A stretch of DNA of 6,159 nucleotides from Candidatus Omnitrophota bacterium (GCA_028702395.1 JAQVOV010000091.1:1-6159); one strand, 5' to 3'. Shown: positions 1 to 6,063, counted from the first letter of the stretch. Notes: generated by a model from the sequence alone, not told the origin. Numbers and translations: made by a program.

Positions 1-180
1 ATTACAGAGGTGTTAGTGTTAACTCCAGAGATAAGAACACTTATACTGGAAAGAGCTCAAGAATATGAGATCACAAGTTTAGCTATAAAGCAAGGTATGA
101 GAACTTTAAGGGAAAATGCTATTGGAAAACTTCTTGAGGGACAGACAAGCATTGAAGAAGTTATCAGATTAACAATGTAA
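1..180 (+). CDS. GspE/PilB-family secretion ATPase, C-terminal fragment
   Basis: This is the last 59 codons of a gene whose start lies outside the window; frame 1 is open from base 1 to the TAA at 178-180. The fragment matches the end of the GspE/PilB hexameric ATPase family: a TEVL..TPEIRTLI segment, a KQGMRTLRENA motif and a G.TSIEEVIRLT tail. Aligned by eye with the end of the next gene, about 24 of 58 residues are identical, so the two are diverged paralogues, not a recent duplication. PilT-type retraction ATPases do not end this way, so a retraction motor is unlikely. The catalytic core is not visible. The protein would power pilin or pseudopilin assembly at the cytoplasmic face of the inner membrane. 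It lies 9 bp upstream of the next ATPase and is almost certainly co-transcribed with it. Confidence 0.88.
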   Translation: MTEVLVLTPEIRTLILERAQEYEITSLAIKQGMRTLRENAIGKLLEGQTSIEEVIRLTM

Positions 181-189
181 GGTAAATCA

Positions 190-1899
190 ATGGAAACAGC
201 ATTAAATCAAATAATAATAAACACTTTAAGAAAGAAGAATATTCCAGACAAGAAAATAGAGGATATCCTTAATGATTATAAAACAAAAGGGGAATCTTTG
301 TGTTCTTTGATCATTCAAAGCGGGGTTATTACCGAAAAAGAGATGCTGTCACTTTTAAGTATAGAACTTAGTATTCCTCCTATAGAACTTTCAAAATATA
401 AATTAGAAGCAGAAACAAATGCTTATATTTCAGAAAAAATAGCCAGACAATATAAAGTCGTTGCTTTGGCAAAATTAGGCTCAACACTTACTGTTGCAAT
501 GTCAGATCCCACTAATATCATCGCAGAAGATGATATAAAAGCAGTTACAGGCTTGAGTGTATATTCTGTATTGGCTATGGAAAATGATATTAATCATGCT
601 ATCTCGAAAATTTATTCACAGAATTCACAAGAAGACATATCAAGTATTATATCCGATGACGAATCCGGTGAAGCTATGGAGGTCGTCGAAGAAGAAGATA
701 TTGATATTAGTGAAGTAAGTCAGGAAAGCAATAAGGCCCCTATTGTTAAGCTTGTCAGTATGATACTTAATGAAGCTTTAAGCAGACGTGCAAGTGATAT
801 ACATATTGAGCCTCAAGAAAAATTTTTACGTGTACGATATCGTGTTGATGGAAGATTACAGGAGGCTTTAAACATCCCTAAGAAAAACCAGAATGCAATT
901 ATAGCAAGACTGAAAATAATGTCTAAAATGGATATCACTGAGAACAGAGCGCCACAGGATGGGCGATTTAAAATTCGTTTCAGGGATAGAGAAATTGATT
1001 TTCGGGTTTCTGTATTACCAATTACATTTGGAAATAAAGTGGTCTTAAGAGCTTTAGATAGTTCCAGTTTAAGTGTAGGGCTGGATACTTTGGGATATTT
1101 GCCTGAACCTTTAGCAGATTTCAAAGAAGCAATAAAAAGGCCTTATGGTATGATCCTTGTGACAGGCCCAACAGGAAGCGGAAAATCAACCACATTATAT
1201 TCGATAATAAATCAGATCAATACTATTGAAAAGAATATCATTACTATTGAGGATCCAGTAGAATATCAATTGGATGGAATTACACAAATAGCAGTAAATG
1301 CTGAAATAGGATTGACCTTTTCTGAAGGATTGAAATCAGTTTTAAGGCAAAGTCCTGATATTGTAATGGTTGGAGAGATCAGAGACGGTGAAACAGCGGA
1401 TATTGCTATAAAAGCAGCGTTGACAGGACAATTGGTTTTAAGTACTTTGCATACCAATGATGCTCCATCTGCCATAACACGATTAATGGATATGGGGATC
1501 GAACCATTTCTTATATCAAGTTCACTTATTATGACTGCGGCACAAAGATTATGTCGAAAGATCTGTCCTTTCTGCAAGGAAGAATATGATTTACCTGAAA
1601 CTATCTTAAAACAGCTCGGAGATGAGATCTCGAAATATACAGATAAAAAGACTTTTTATCACGGCAGAGGTTGTGATAAATGTAATAATACAGGATATCT
1701 TGGAAGAATGGGGACTTTGGAGACTTTTTTTATTACAAATGAGATCAAAGAAATGATAATGAAAAAGTATTCTTCAGACAAGATAAAAGAATATGCAATA
1801 AAAAATGGAATGCTTACATTAAGAAATAATGCAATGAGAAAATTTGTCAAAGGGCTTACAACCTTAGAAGAAGTGTTAAGGATAACGGCTGAAGATTAG
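190..1899 (+). CDS. pilB: Type IV pilus / type II secretion assembly ATPase (PilB/GspE family)
   Basis: This is a complete 569-residue cytoplasmic motor that hydrolyses ATP to drive pilin polymerisation through the PilC platform. Residues about 34-142 form an N-terminal MshEN-like domain, including the typical VAMSDPTN segment. An acidic linker follows at about 148-175. The core has every expected motif: Asp box ASDIHIEP (201-208), Walker A GPTGSGKST (326-334, Lys332), Walker B-type DIVMVGEIRD (390-399, Glu396) and His box STLHTND (418-424, His421). A four-Cys zinc site is present as C455-x3-C459-x2-C462 and C495-x2-C498. The length fits PilB better than the roughly 500-residue GspE, but the two families cannot be separated firmly here. 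The ATG has a modest AAGG 7 bp upstream and starts 9 bp after the preceding ATPase gene. The MshEN motif that binds c-di-GMP in some relatives is degenerate (RLG replaced by ESL). Confidence 0.95.
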   Translation: METALNQIIINTLRKKNIPDKKIEDILNDYKTKGESLCSLIIQSGVITEKEMLSLLSIELSIPPIELSKYKLEAETNAYISEKIARQYKVVALAKLGSTLTVAMSDPTNIIAEDDIKAVTGLSVYSVLAMENDINHAISKIYSQNSQEDISSIISDDESGEAMEVVEEEDIDISEVSQESNKAPIVKLVSMILNEALSRRASDIHIEPQEKFLRVRYRVDGRLQEALNIPKKNQNAIIARLKIMSKMDITENRAPQDGRFKIRFRDREIDFRVSVLPITFGNKVVLRALDSSSLSVGLDTLGYLPEPLADFKEAIKRPYGMILVTGPTGSGKSTTLYSIINQINTIEKNIITIEDPVEYQLDGITQIAVNAEIGLTFSEGLKSVLRQSPDIVMVGEIRDGETADIAIKAALTGQLVLSTLHTNDAPSAITRLMDMGIEPFLISSSLIMTAAQRLCRKICPFCKEEYDLPETILKQLGDEISKYTDKKTFYHGRGCDKCNNTGYLGRMGTLETFFITNEIKEMIMKKYSSDKIKEYAIKNGMLTLRNNAMRKFVKGLTTLEEVLRITAED

Positions 1900-1941
1900 G
1901 ATCGTGAATATAGAATTAAGTAAAAAGTAAAAAGGAAAAAG

Positions 1942-1961
1942 CCTGCCTGCCGGCAGGCAGG
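1942..1961. repeat. 20-bp perfect GC-rich palindrome
   Basis: CCTGCCTGCCGGCAGGCAGG is perfectly self-complementary and 80% GC in AT-rich surroundings. It is not followed by a T-run on either strand, so it is not a standard intrinsic terminator. Palindromes of this CCTGCC type recur, from memory, in genomes of several uncultured bacterial groups; its role is unknown. Confidence 0.8.
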
Positions 1962-1972
1962 GTAAAAGTATT

Positions 1973-2067
1973 GAACGTCCTAGATTAAGCCACGCGCAAC
2001 GAGTCGCGAGCTACGAGCTTAATGATCGTTCTGAAAAAGTTTTATTATAAGTTTATTTAGGACGTTC
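1973..2067. repeat. Inverted repeat GAACGTCCTA / TAGGACGTTC
   Basis: Bases 1973-1982 (GAACGTCCTA) are the exact reverse complement of 2058-2067. The similarity extends imperfectly inward for another 7 bases. Inside lies a second hairpin, ATTAAGC (1984-1990) with GCTTAAT (2017-2023), with GAACG (1973-1977) and CGTTC (2027-2031) also able to pair around it. The left GAACGTCCT is an orphan: it has no heptads upstream of it, unlike the other copies of this terminal sequence in the window. Confidence 0.7.
1989..2032 (+). repeat. Heptad repeat module, copy 1 (forward)
   Basis: Reading in steps of seven from 1989, the first four units are GCCACGC, GCAACGA, GTCGCGA and GCTACGA. All fit GYNNCGH. The fifth unit is GCTTAAT (2017-2023), the sixth is GATCGTT (2024-2030), and CT follows. 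The same four-plus-two arrangement ending in CT recurs three more times in the window. Confidence 0.8.
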
Positions 2068-2102
2068 CATTAGCTCGCGGCGCGTAGCTCGAAACTCGTA
2101 GC
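2059..2102 (-). repeat. Heptad repeat module, copy 2 (reverse)
   Basis: On the minus strand from 2102 downward the four GYNNCGH units are GCTACGA, GTTTCGA, GCTACGC and GCCGCGA. They are followed by GCTAATG (2074-2068), GAACGTC (2067-2061) and CT. This copy faces copy 1 tail to tail. A CCATT/AATGG pair (2067-2071 with 2103-2107) encloses the heptads. Confidence 0.8.
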
Positions 2103-2194
2103 AATGGGATACGGGTTTTAATAAGACTCCTCAATGAAAACAGATTTTTTACTTTTTACTTTTACCTTTTCACTTAGTATTATAAAGGAGATAT

Positions 2195-3415
2195 ATGGCT
2201 CAGTTTGCTTATAGTGCAAAAAACAGTTCAGGACAAAATGTAAAAGGAATAGTAGATGCGGCGGATAAAAAAGAGGCAATAGATATTGTAAGACAAAAAC
2301 AACTTATTATCCTTGAAATGCATCTCAATGCCCAAAGAAAAGGTTTCAACTTTTCTTTTTTATCAAAGAAAGCTAAAAAAGTCTCAGCAGACGATGCTGT
2401 TGTTTTTACAAGGCAGTTAGCAACAATTGTAGAAGCCGGTATTCCTATTGTAAATGCTCTTGATATACTGGGTGAGCAAATGGAAACACCTCAAATGCAA
2501 GAAAGGGTTTTTAAGATAAGGGATGATGTTGAAGCTGGTTCATCTTTTTCTGAGGCTATTGCAAAGGATAAATCATTTTTTTCGGATTTTTTTGTAAATA
2601 TGGTAAGAGCCGGAGAAGCTTCAGGAACTTTAGATGAAATTCTTGAAAGATTAGCAGTATATTTAGAGAAAAGCAACAATCTTCAAAAAAAAGTAAAAAG
2701 TGCAATGATCTATCCTGCAGTTGTCTCTTTAATGGCACTTGTTGTTACGCTGGTCATGATCTTAAAAGTTATACCTGTTTTTAAGGATATATATGGAGGA
2801 TTTGGAGCAGAACTCCCACGACCTACACAATTCATGATAGATCTAAGTGAAACATTGAAAAAATATTTTGTGCTTATTGTGATGTTTTTTGCGGGCATTG
2901 GATATGGGCTAAAGAAATTTATCAGTACTGAAAAAGGACGGTTCTTTATTGATAAACTTAAACTTAATGTGATAATTTTTGGACCTATATTACGTAAAGT
3001 AGCTGTCAGTAAGTTTACAAGGACGTTTTCTACATTAATTAAAAGCGGAGTGCCTATACTGAACGCTTTAGAGATTGTTGGCAAAACCTCTGGTAACGTT
3101 GTTATTGCAAATGCTGTTGTTAAGGTTGAAAAAAATGTAAAGGCAGGTGAGAACATAGCAACACCTCTTGGAAAACTGAATGTTTTCCCTCCAATGGTAG
3201 TAAGAATGATAAGTGTTGGAGAAAAAACAGGGGAATTAGAGAAAATGCTTACTAAAGTATCAGATTTTTATGAAGCACAAGTTGATACTGCTGTATCAGG
3301 TTTAACAAGCCTAATAGAACCTCTTATTATAGCGTTTTTAGGTATTGTTATTGGAGGTATTGTAATTTGTATGTTTTTACCTATTTTGCAGATCTCAACA
3401 GTCGTAAATGCTTAA
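2195..3415 (+). CDS. pilC: PilC/GspF inner-membrane platform protein
   Basis: This complete 406-residue protein has the usual length of the PilC/GspF family, the polytopic inner-membrane platform that couples the assembly ATPase to pilin extraction from the membrane. It has the duplicated T2SSF architecture: domain 1 at about 69-192 and domain 2 at about 271-396, each opening with a near-identical motif (GIPIVNALDIL at 82-92, GVPILNALEIV at 285-295). The matching GEASGTLDEIL (140-150) and GEKTGELEKML (342-352) helices are also present. Membrane segments are at about 172-195, 223-241 and 374-398. The N-terminal FAYSAKNSSGQNVKGIVDA is the normal soluble start of the family. The ATG is set by AAGGAG at 2185-2190, 4 bp upstream. 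The gene follows the ATPases in the usual order but is separated from them by 295 bp of repeats. Confidence 0.96.
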   Translation: MAQFAYSAKNSSGQNVKGIVDAADKKEAIDIVRQKQLIILEMHLNAQRKGFNFSFLSKKAKKVSADDAVVFTRQLATIVEAGIPIVNALDILGEQMETPQMQERVFKIRDDVEAGSSFSEAIAKDKSFFSDFFVNMVRAGEASGTLDEILERLAVYLEKSNNLQKKVKSAMIYPAVVSLMALVVTLVMILKVIPVFKDIYGGFGAELPRPTQFMIDLSETLKKYFVLIVMFFAGIGYGLKKFISTEKGRFFIDKLKLNVIIFGPILRKVAVSKFTRTFSTLIKSGVPILNALEIVGKTSGNVVIANAVVKVEKNVKAGENIATPLGKLNVFPPMVVRMISVGEKTGELEKMLTKVSDFYEAQVDTAVSGLTSLIEPLIIAFLGIVIGGIVICMFLPILQISTVVNA

Positions 3416-3509
3416 AGCAAATGTTCAGGTTTTCAATAGATCTATAGGGAAGTTCCAAAACATATTTAGTAACTCTTTTAAAATCAACATCTTATATAGC
3501 CTTGCTTAT
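3416..3509. other. Short spacer after pilC, no feature seen
   Basis: Between the pilC stop and the pilin promoter I see no gene, no hairpin followed by a T-run and no repeat of the families found elsewhere. Transcription from pilC may therefore continue into the pilin gene. Confidence 0.5.
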
Positions 3510-3538
3510 TTGACTTTTGTATATTCATATGATATACT
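3510..3538 (+). promoter_or_regulatory. Predicted sigma70-type promoter for the pilin gene
   Basis: TTGACT (3510-3515) and TATACT (3533-3538) each match the consensus at 5 of 6 positions and are exactly 17 bp apart. Transcription would begin near 3545, giving a leader of about 65 nt. No sigma54 (GG-N10-GC) site is seen upstream of the pilin. The promoter would let the pilin be made in excess of the assembly proteins, as fibre subunits usually are. Confidence 0.65.
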
Positions 3539-3594
3539 TAATGTGCCTTAAATATAATTTAATGGTATTATATATTTTATTAAATCCATGAGGC

Positions 3595-3606
3595 AGGAGG
3601 GGGTGA
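3595..3606 (+). promoter_or_regulatory. Strong ribosome binding site that sets the pilin start
   Basis: AGGAGGGGGTGA contains both AGGAGG and GGTGA, the latter ending 5 bp before the ATG at 3612. It favours that ATG over the in-frame ATG at 3588, whose coding sequence would run through this site and which has no Shine-Dalgarno of its own. Confidence 0.8.
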
Positions 3607-3611
3607 GAAAA

Positions 3612-3944
3612 ATGAGAAAGATGAATAAAAAAGGTTTCACATTAGTTGAAATCATGATAGTTGTTGCAATTATAGGTTTATTAGCTGCAATAGCAATACC
3701 AAACTTTGTAAGAGCTAGAACTACTGCACAGACAAATAGCTGTATAGCTAATTTGAAGCAGATAGATGGAGCAAAGCAAATTTGGGCTATTGATACAGGT
3801 GGTACAGAGACATCGAATCCAGCGATGACAGCGCTTGTACCTACTTACATTAAAAGGACTCCACTTTGTCCAGGCAGTGGTACATACACTGTTGGTACAG
3901 TTGGAACTATCCCTACATGTACTGTAGCAGCGCACACTCTGTAA
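3612..3944 (+). CDS. Type IV pilin-like protein (class III signal peptide)
   Basis: This is a small pilin or pseudopilin subunit. From the ATG at 3612 it has 110 residues: an 8-residue basic leader MRKMNKKG, cut by prepilin peptidase before Phe, and a mature protein of 102. The mature N-terminus FTLVEIMIVVAIIGLLAAIAIPNF is the classic N-methylated transmembrane helix, with Glu5 and Pro22. The rest is a short globular domain with a NSCIANLKQIDGAKQIWA helix and a C-terminal region LCPGSGTY...PTCTVAAHTL. Cysteines fall at mature positions 36, 78 and 95; 78 and 95 could form the C-terminal disulphide loop. From memory this tail is typical of small pilins in Omnitrophota, Planctomycetes and relatives. 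I leave out a symbol because major pilin (PilA) and GspG-type pseudopilin cannot be told apart here. It has its own promoter and ribosome binding site. Confidence 0.92.
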   Translation: MRKMNKKGFTLVEIMIVVAIIGLLAAIAIPNFVRARTTAQTNSCIANLKQIDGAKQIWAIDTGGTETSNPAMTALVPTYIKRTPLCPGSGTYTVGTVGTIPTCTVAAHTL

Positions 3945-3964
3945 GCAATAATTACAGCATTAAT

Positions 3965-3994
3965 AAAAAAGGCGGTGTAAAAACCGCCTTTTTT
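3965..3994. terminator. Bidirectional rho-independent terminator
   Basis: A perfect 12-bp stem, AAAAAAGGCGGT (3965-3976) with ACCGCCTTTTTT (3983-3994), encloses a 6-base loop. A T-run follows the GC core on both strands, so it can end both the pilin transcript and the convergent minus-strand gene. The stop codon of the minus-strand gene (3993-3995) overlaps the stem by two bases. Confidence 0.92.
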
Positions 3995-5867
3995 ATTTTG
4001 TATTTTTAAGTTTGTTCATGATGATTTGGATATTTTTTTGAGTTTGTTCATTAGACGGATCAACTTTTAAAGCTAAAGCATACAGATCTAAGGCTTCCTT
4101 GTACCTTTCAGCAAAGAAAAGGGTAGTAGCTAAATTGTTTAAAGCATCTTTGTTTGCTGGTGAAAGGGCCAGAACTCTTTTATAAAAGATAATAGCAGGA
4201 TCAGAGGCGCCAATACTTGCATAATAATTACCTATATTTGTAAGTGTTTTTATATTATTCTTATCAATATTAAAAGCTTTTTCAAGATAAACAAATTCAT
4301 TGTTGGGATCATTCTGAAGGTGATATATTAAAGAAATCGTATTATAAGTATCTGGGTCGTTTGGAGCTATTATTAAGGCATTATTTAAAATATCAAAAGC
4401 GTTTTTATACTTTTCTTTATCAATGTATATCATTGCCAAATTATTATAGATTGAGATGTCCTTAGGATTTTTTTCTAAATATTCTTTTAATAGATCAATA
4501 GCTAAAGTAGTTTCATGTTGCTGCATATAAAGCCTAGATAAGAGGAGAGTAGGTGTACTACGATCAGGAGCAAGGATTTGAGATTTTTTGAAATGAGAAA
4601 TGGCTTTTTCTATGTTTTTTTGGTTAGCATATTCTAAAGCAATATTGTTATGTACTACCCAATTATCCTGTGCAAAAGATATGGATCTTTTATATAAAGA
4701 AAGCGGATCACTCCAGAAAAAAGATTGCTTAAAGCTCAAAAGAGAATTGAGAAGGGCAATAAGAATAACAAGTGTGGTTAATAGCTTTTTATTTTTGATC
4801 TTGCAGAGATAATATGAAAGCACAATGAAAATACCTATGGATGGTAAATAAAGAAAATGTTCAGCCATGAAAAAAGCTAATGGATATATATTGGCTACTG
4901 GTAAAAGGCAAATAAAGAACCAAAAAATACCGAAAGATATAACAGGTCTTTTTTTAAGGTTTTTAAATGAAAAGATAATCGCGAACAGGAAGAGGAACAT
5001 TCCAAGTAAACATCTAATATCAGTGAATGTGAAAATAATGTTTCCATAATCCATTCTTAAATTTATGGGAAGAAAGAATAATCTTATATATTGGGTAAGT
5101 GCTACGAATATTCCAGGAATGCGTTCCGAGAGTGTTCCTAATATTTGAGATAAAGGTAACTTGTAGCCACAAACAGCAATGCTGCGCATAAAAAGAAAAA
5201 ATATAACAATAGTTGAATTAATAACAAAAGTTCTTATATCAGGTTTTCGTTTAATTATAGAGCTGTATAGCAAACATAAAAAAGGAAATATTAAGGCTAT
5301 TTCCTTTGATGCTAAGGCTAATAAGAATAACAAAAAAAAGGAAAAAATATTCACTCTTTCATTATTCTCTAAGTACTTTGTGTATTGTATAAGGGCTAAA
5401 AGAATAAAAAAGGTTGCGAAAAGGTCAGCTCTCCCAGAAATATAACAAGCAAGAGTACTATGAATGGGGGTTGTTAAAAATAATAAACTAGCAATAAAAG
5501 CATTTTCGAATTTCTTAAAAAGGCGTATAGAAAAAAAGAAAAAAACAATTGAGATTAAACCATGAAAAAATAAGTTCACAAAGTGATAGCCAAAAACATT
5601 AAGTTTGTGTATAGAATAATTCAGAAAATATGAAAATATAACTAGGGGTCTATAATACCCGTACAAACTGTTCACCCCTTCACCCCAATCAGAGGAGAAC
5701 ATTCTTGGAGTAAAGGAAATATCTCTGATATAAGGATTTTCTGCAACGAGAAGTGTATCATCCCATATGAACCTGCCATTAAGAGAAGGACTATATATAA
5801 TAAATGCTAAAGCAAGAAAAAATAAGCAAATAAAAAGAGTTTGTTTTTTTGTGATTAAAGTTTCCAT
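3993..5867 (-). CDS. Polytopic GT-C glycosyltransferase-like protein with C-terminal TPRs (TMTC-like)
   Basis: This 624-residue membrane protein resembles bacterial relatives of the TMTC/PMT-type GT-C enzymes, which transfer sugars from polyprenyl-phosphate donors outside the cytoplasmic membrane. About 10 membrane segments span residues 9-377. Family signatures follow in order: FIWDD (33-37) with the acidic pair in the first external loop, NPYI (44-47), YYRPL (71-75), HFVNLFFH (95-102), SGRADLFA (144-151), SKE (187-189) and AEHFLYLPSIG (335-345). Six TPRs occupy about 403-606, each with the usual A..Y.....Y..A...... pattern and a Pro near the end (for example NNLATTLFFAERYKEALDLY). Substrate and acceptor are unknown. 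The gene is convergent with the pilin, so pilin glycosylation is a possibility, not a demonstration. The next Met is residue 56, beyond the WDD motif, so the start at 5867 is preferred although no Shine-Dalgarno precedes it. Confidence 0.85.
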   Translation of the reverse strand: METLITKKQTLFICLFFLALAFIIYSPSLNGRFIWDDTLLVAENPYIRDISFTPRMFSSDWGEGVNSLYGYYRPLVIFSYFLNYSIHKLNVFGYHFVNLFFHGLISIVFFFFSIRLFKKFENAFIASLLFLTTPIHSTLACYISGRADLFATFFILLALIQYTKYLENNERVNIFSFFLLFLLALASKEIALIFPFLCLLYSSIIKRKPDIRTFVINSTIVIFFLFMRSIAVCGYKLPLSQILGTLSERIPGIFVALTQYIRLFFLPINLRMDYGNIIFTFTDIRCLLGMFLFLFAIIFSFKNLKKRPVISFGIFWFFICLLPVANIYPLAFFMAEHFLYLPSIGIFIVLSYYLCKIKNKKLLTTLVILIALLNSLLSFKQSFFWSDPLSLYKRSISFAQDNWVVHNNIALEYANQKNIEKAISHFKKSQILAPDRSTPTLLLSRLYMQQHETTLAIDLLKEYLEKNPKDISIYNNLAMIYIDKEKYKNAFDILNNALIIAPNDPDTYNTISLIYHLQNDPNNEFVYLEKAFNIDKNNIKTLTNIGNYYASIGASDPAIIFYKRVLALSPANKDALNNLATTLFFAERYKEALDLYALALKVDPSNEQTQKNIQIIMNKLKNTK

Positions 5868-5875
5868 TTAAGACC

Positions 5876-5903
5876 ATTATACAGATAAATAATAAAGAAG
5901 CAA
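5876..5903 (-). promoter_or_regulatory. Predicted promoter of the GT-C/TPR gene, giving a near-leaderless transcript
   Basis: On the minus strand a perfect TATAAT (5881-5876) is preceded by TTGCTT (5903-5898) with a 16-bp spacer. Only 8 bases (5875-5868) separate the -10 box from the ATG, so transcription would start at or just before the start codon. This agrees with the missing Shine-Dalgarno. The -35 match is weak (3 of 6). Confidence 0.55.
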
Positions 5904-5913
5904 GCGAATATGA

Positions 5914-5957
5914 GCCGCGAGCTACGTGCCACGCGCTGCGAGCTTGTGGAACGTCCT
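5914..5957 (+). repeat. Heptad repeat module, copy 3 (forward)
   Basis: Steps of seven from 5914 give GCCGCGA, GCTACGT, GCCACGC and GCTGCGA (all GYNNCGH). They are followed by GCTTGTG (5942-5948), GAACGTC (5949-5955) and CT. About 69% of the first 42 bases are G or C, far above the surroundings. It begins 10 bp beyond the -35 box of the GT-C/TPR gene. Confidence 0.82.
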
Positions 5958-6063
5958 GTATGAGCCACGTGCTAAGTGCTACGCGTGGCACGTAATGAGT
6001 AATGTGTCATGGGTTGTGCTATGAGTACCGAGTAGCGAGCTGTAGGAACGTGAATACAGGACG
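5952..6063. repeat. Inverted repeat CGTCCTGTAT / ATACAGGACG
   Basis: Bases 5952-5961 are the exact reverse complement of 6054-6063. This matches the arrangement at 1973-2067, where GAACGTCCT and AGGACGTTC also face each other about 90 bp apart. The right-hand flanks of both loci follow a shared pattern AGGACGNNCCNTNAGCTCG, at 2059-2077 and 6058-6076. Confidence 0.72.
5964..6052 (+). repeat. Long decayed heptad run
   Basis: Units of seven starting at 5964 (GCCACGT, GCTAAGT, GCTACGC, then GTGGCAC, GTAATGA, GTAATGT, GTCATGG) run to 6012. A 5-base unit at 6013-6017 breaks the phase. The run resumes with GCTATGA (6018), GTACCGA, GTAGCGA and GCTGTAG, ending in GAACGTG (6046-6052), a near match to the GAACGTC end of the modules. 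A local hairpin pairs GCCACG (5964-5969) with CGTGGC (5984-5989). Confidence 0.65.

Larger units (their letters stand above)
1918..2161. repeat. 16-bp perfect inverted repeat bounding the intergenic element
   Basis: Bases 1918-1933 (AAGTAAAAAGTAAAAA) are the exact reverse complement of 2146-2161. Both arms are built on a 7-bp unit AGTAAAA: 1919-1925, 1926-1932 and a variant AGGAAAA at 1933-1939, then on the other strand units from 2174 down to 2147. Together the arms enclose about 244 bp containing all the GC-rich repeats. This looks like the terminal inverted repeat of a small non-autonomous element, but the arms are low-complexity, and no target-site duplication is evident. The mobile-element reading is therefore tentative. 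Confidence 0.55.
1900..2194. other. Repeat-filled intergenic spacer between the ATPase and pilC
   Basis: No credible gene lies in these 295 bases. From left to right they hold an AT-rich heptad arm (1919-1939), a 20-bp GC-rich perfect palindrome (1942-1961), an orphan GAACGTCCT (1973-1981), a forward heptad module (1989-2032), a reverse heptad module (2059-2102) and an AT-rich arm in opposite orientation (2146-2174). The ribosome binding site AAGGAG of pilC is at 2185-2190. The spacer interrupts an otherwise operon-like gene order. No clear rho-independent terminator is seen, so read-through from the ATPase genes into pilC remains possible. Confidence 0.8.

Noticed and set aside
813..1850. 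Minus-strand open frames inside the ATPase gene
   Set aside because: They lie opposite a gene with every family motif intact, have no ribosome binding site and show no recognisable protein pattern.
1942..1961. The GC-rich palindrome as an intrinsic terminator after the ATPase gene
   Set aside because: No T-run follows on either strand and the palindrome has no loop.
1973..2102. Integron attC-like recombination site
   Set aside because: The hairpin and 7-bp units invite the idea, but the GTTRRRY and RYYYAAC core sites are not at the ends and no cassette order is seen.
2155..2183. Promoter TTTACT-17-TATTAT before pilC
   Set aside because: Transcription would start at about 2190, removing the good ribosome binding site at 2185-2190, and the -35 falls in a low-complexity repeat arm.
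2491..3156. Minus-strand open frames inside pilC, up to 148 codons
   Set aside because: They are antisense to a clear PilC; their composition mirrors the coding strand and no motif is seen.
3588..3611. Pilin start at the ATG at 3588
   Set aside because: It would place the strong ribosome binding site inside the coding sequence and give a 16-residue leader; the ATG at 3612 gives a normal 8-residue leader.
5791..5991. 66-codon minus-strand frame overlapping the start of the GT-C/TPR gene
   Set aside because: Its first half is translated from the heptad repeats and its second half is another frame of the membrane protein.
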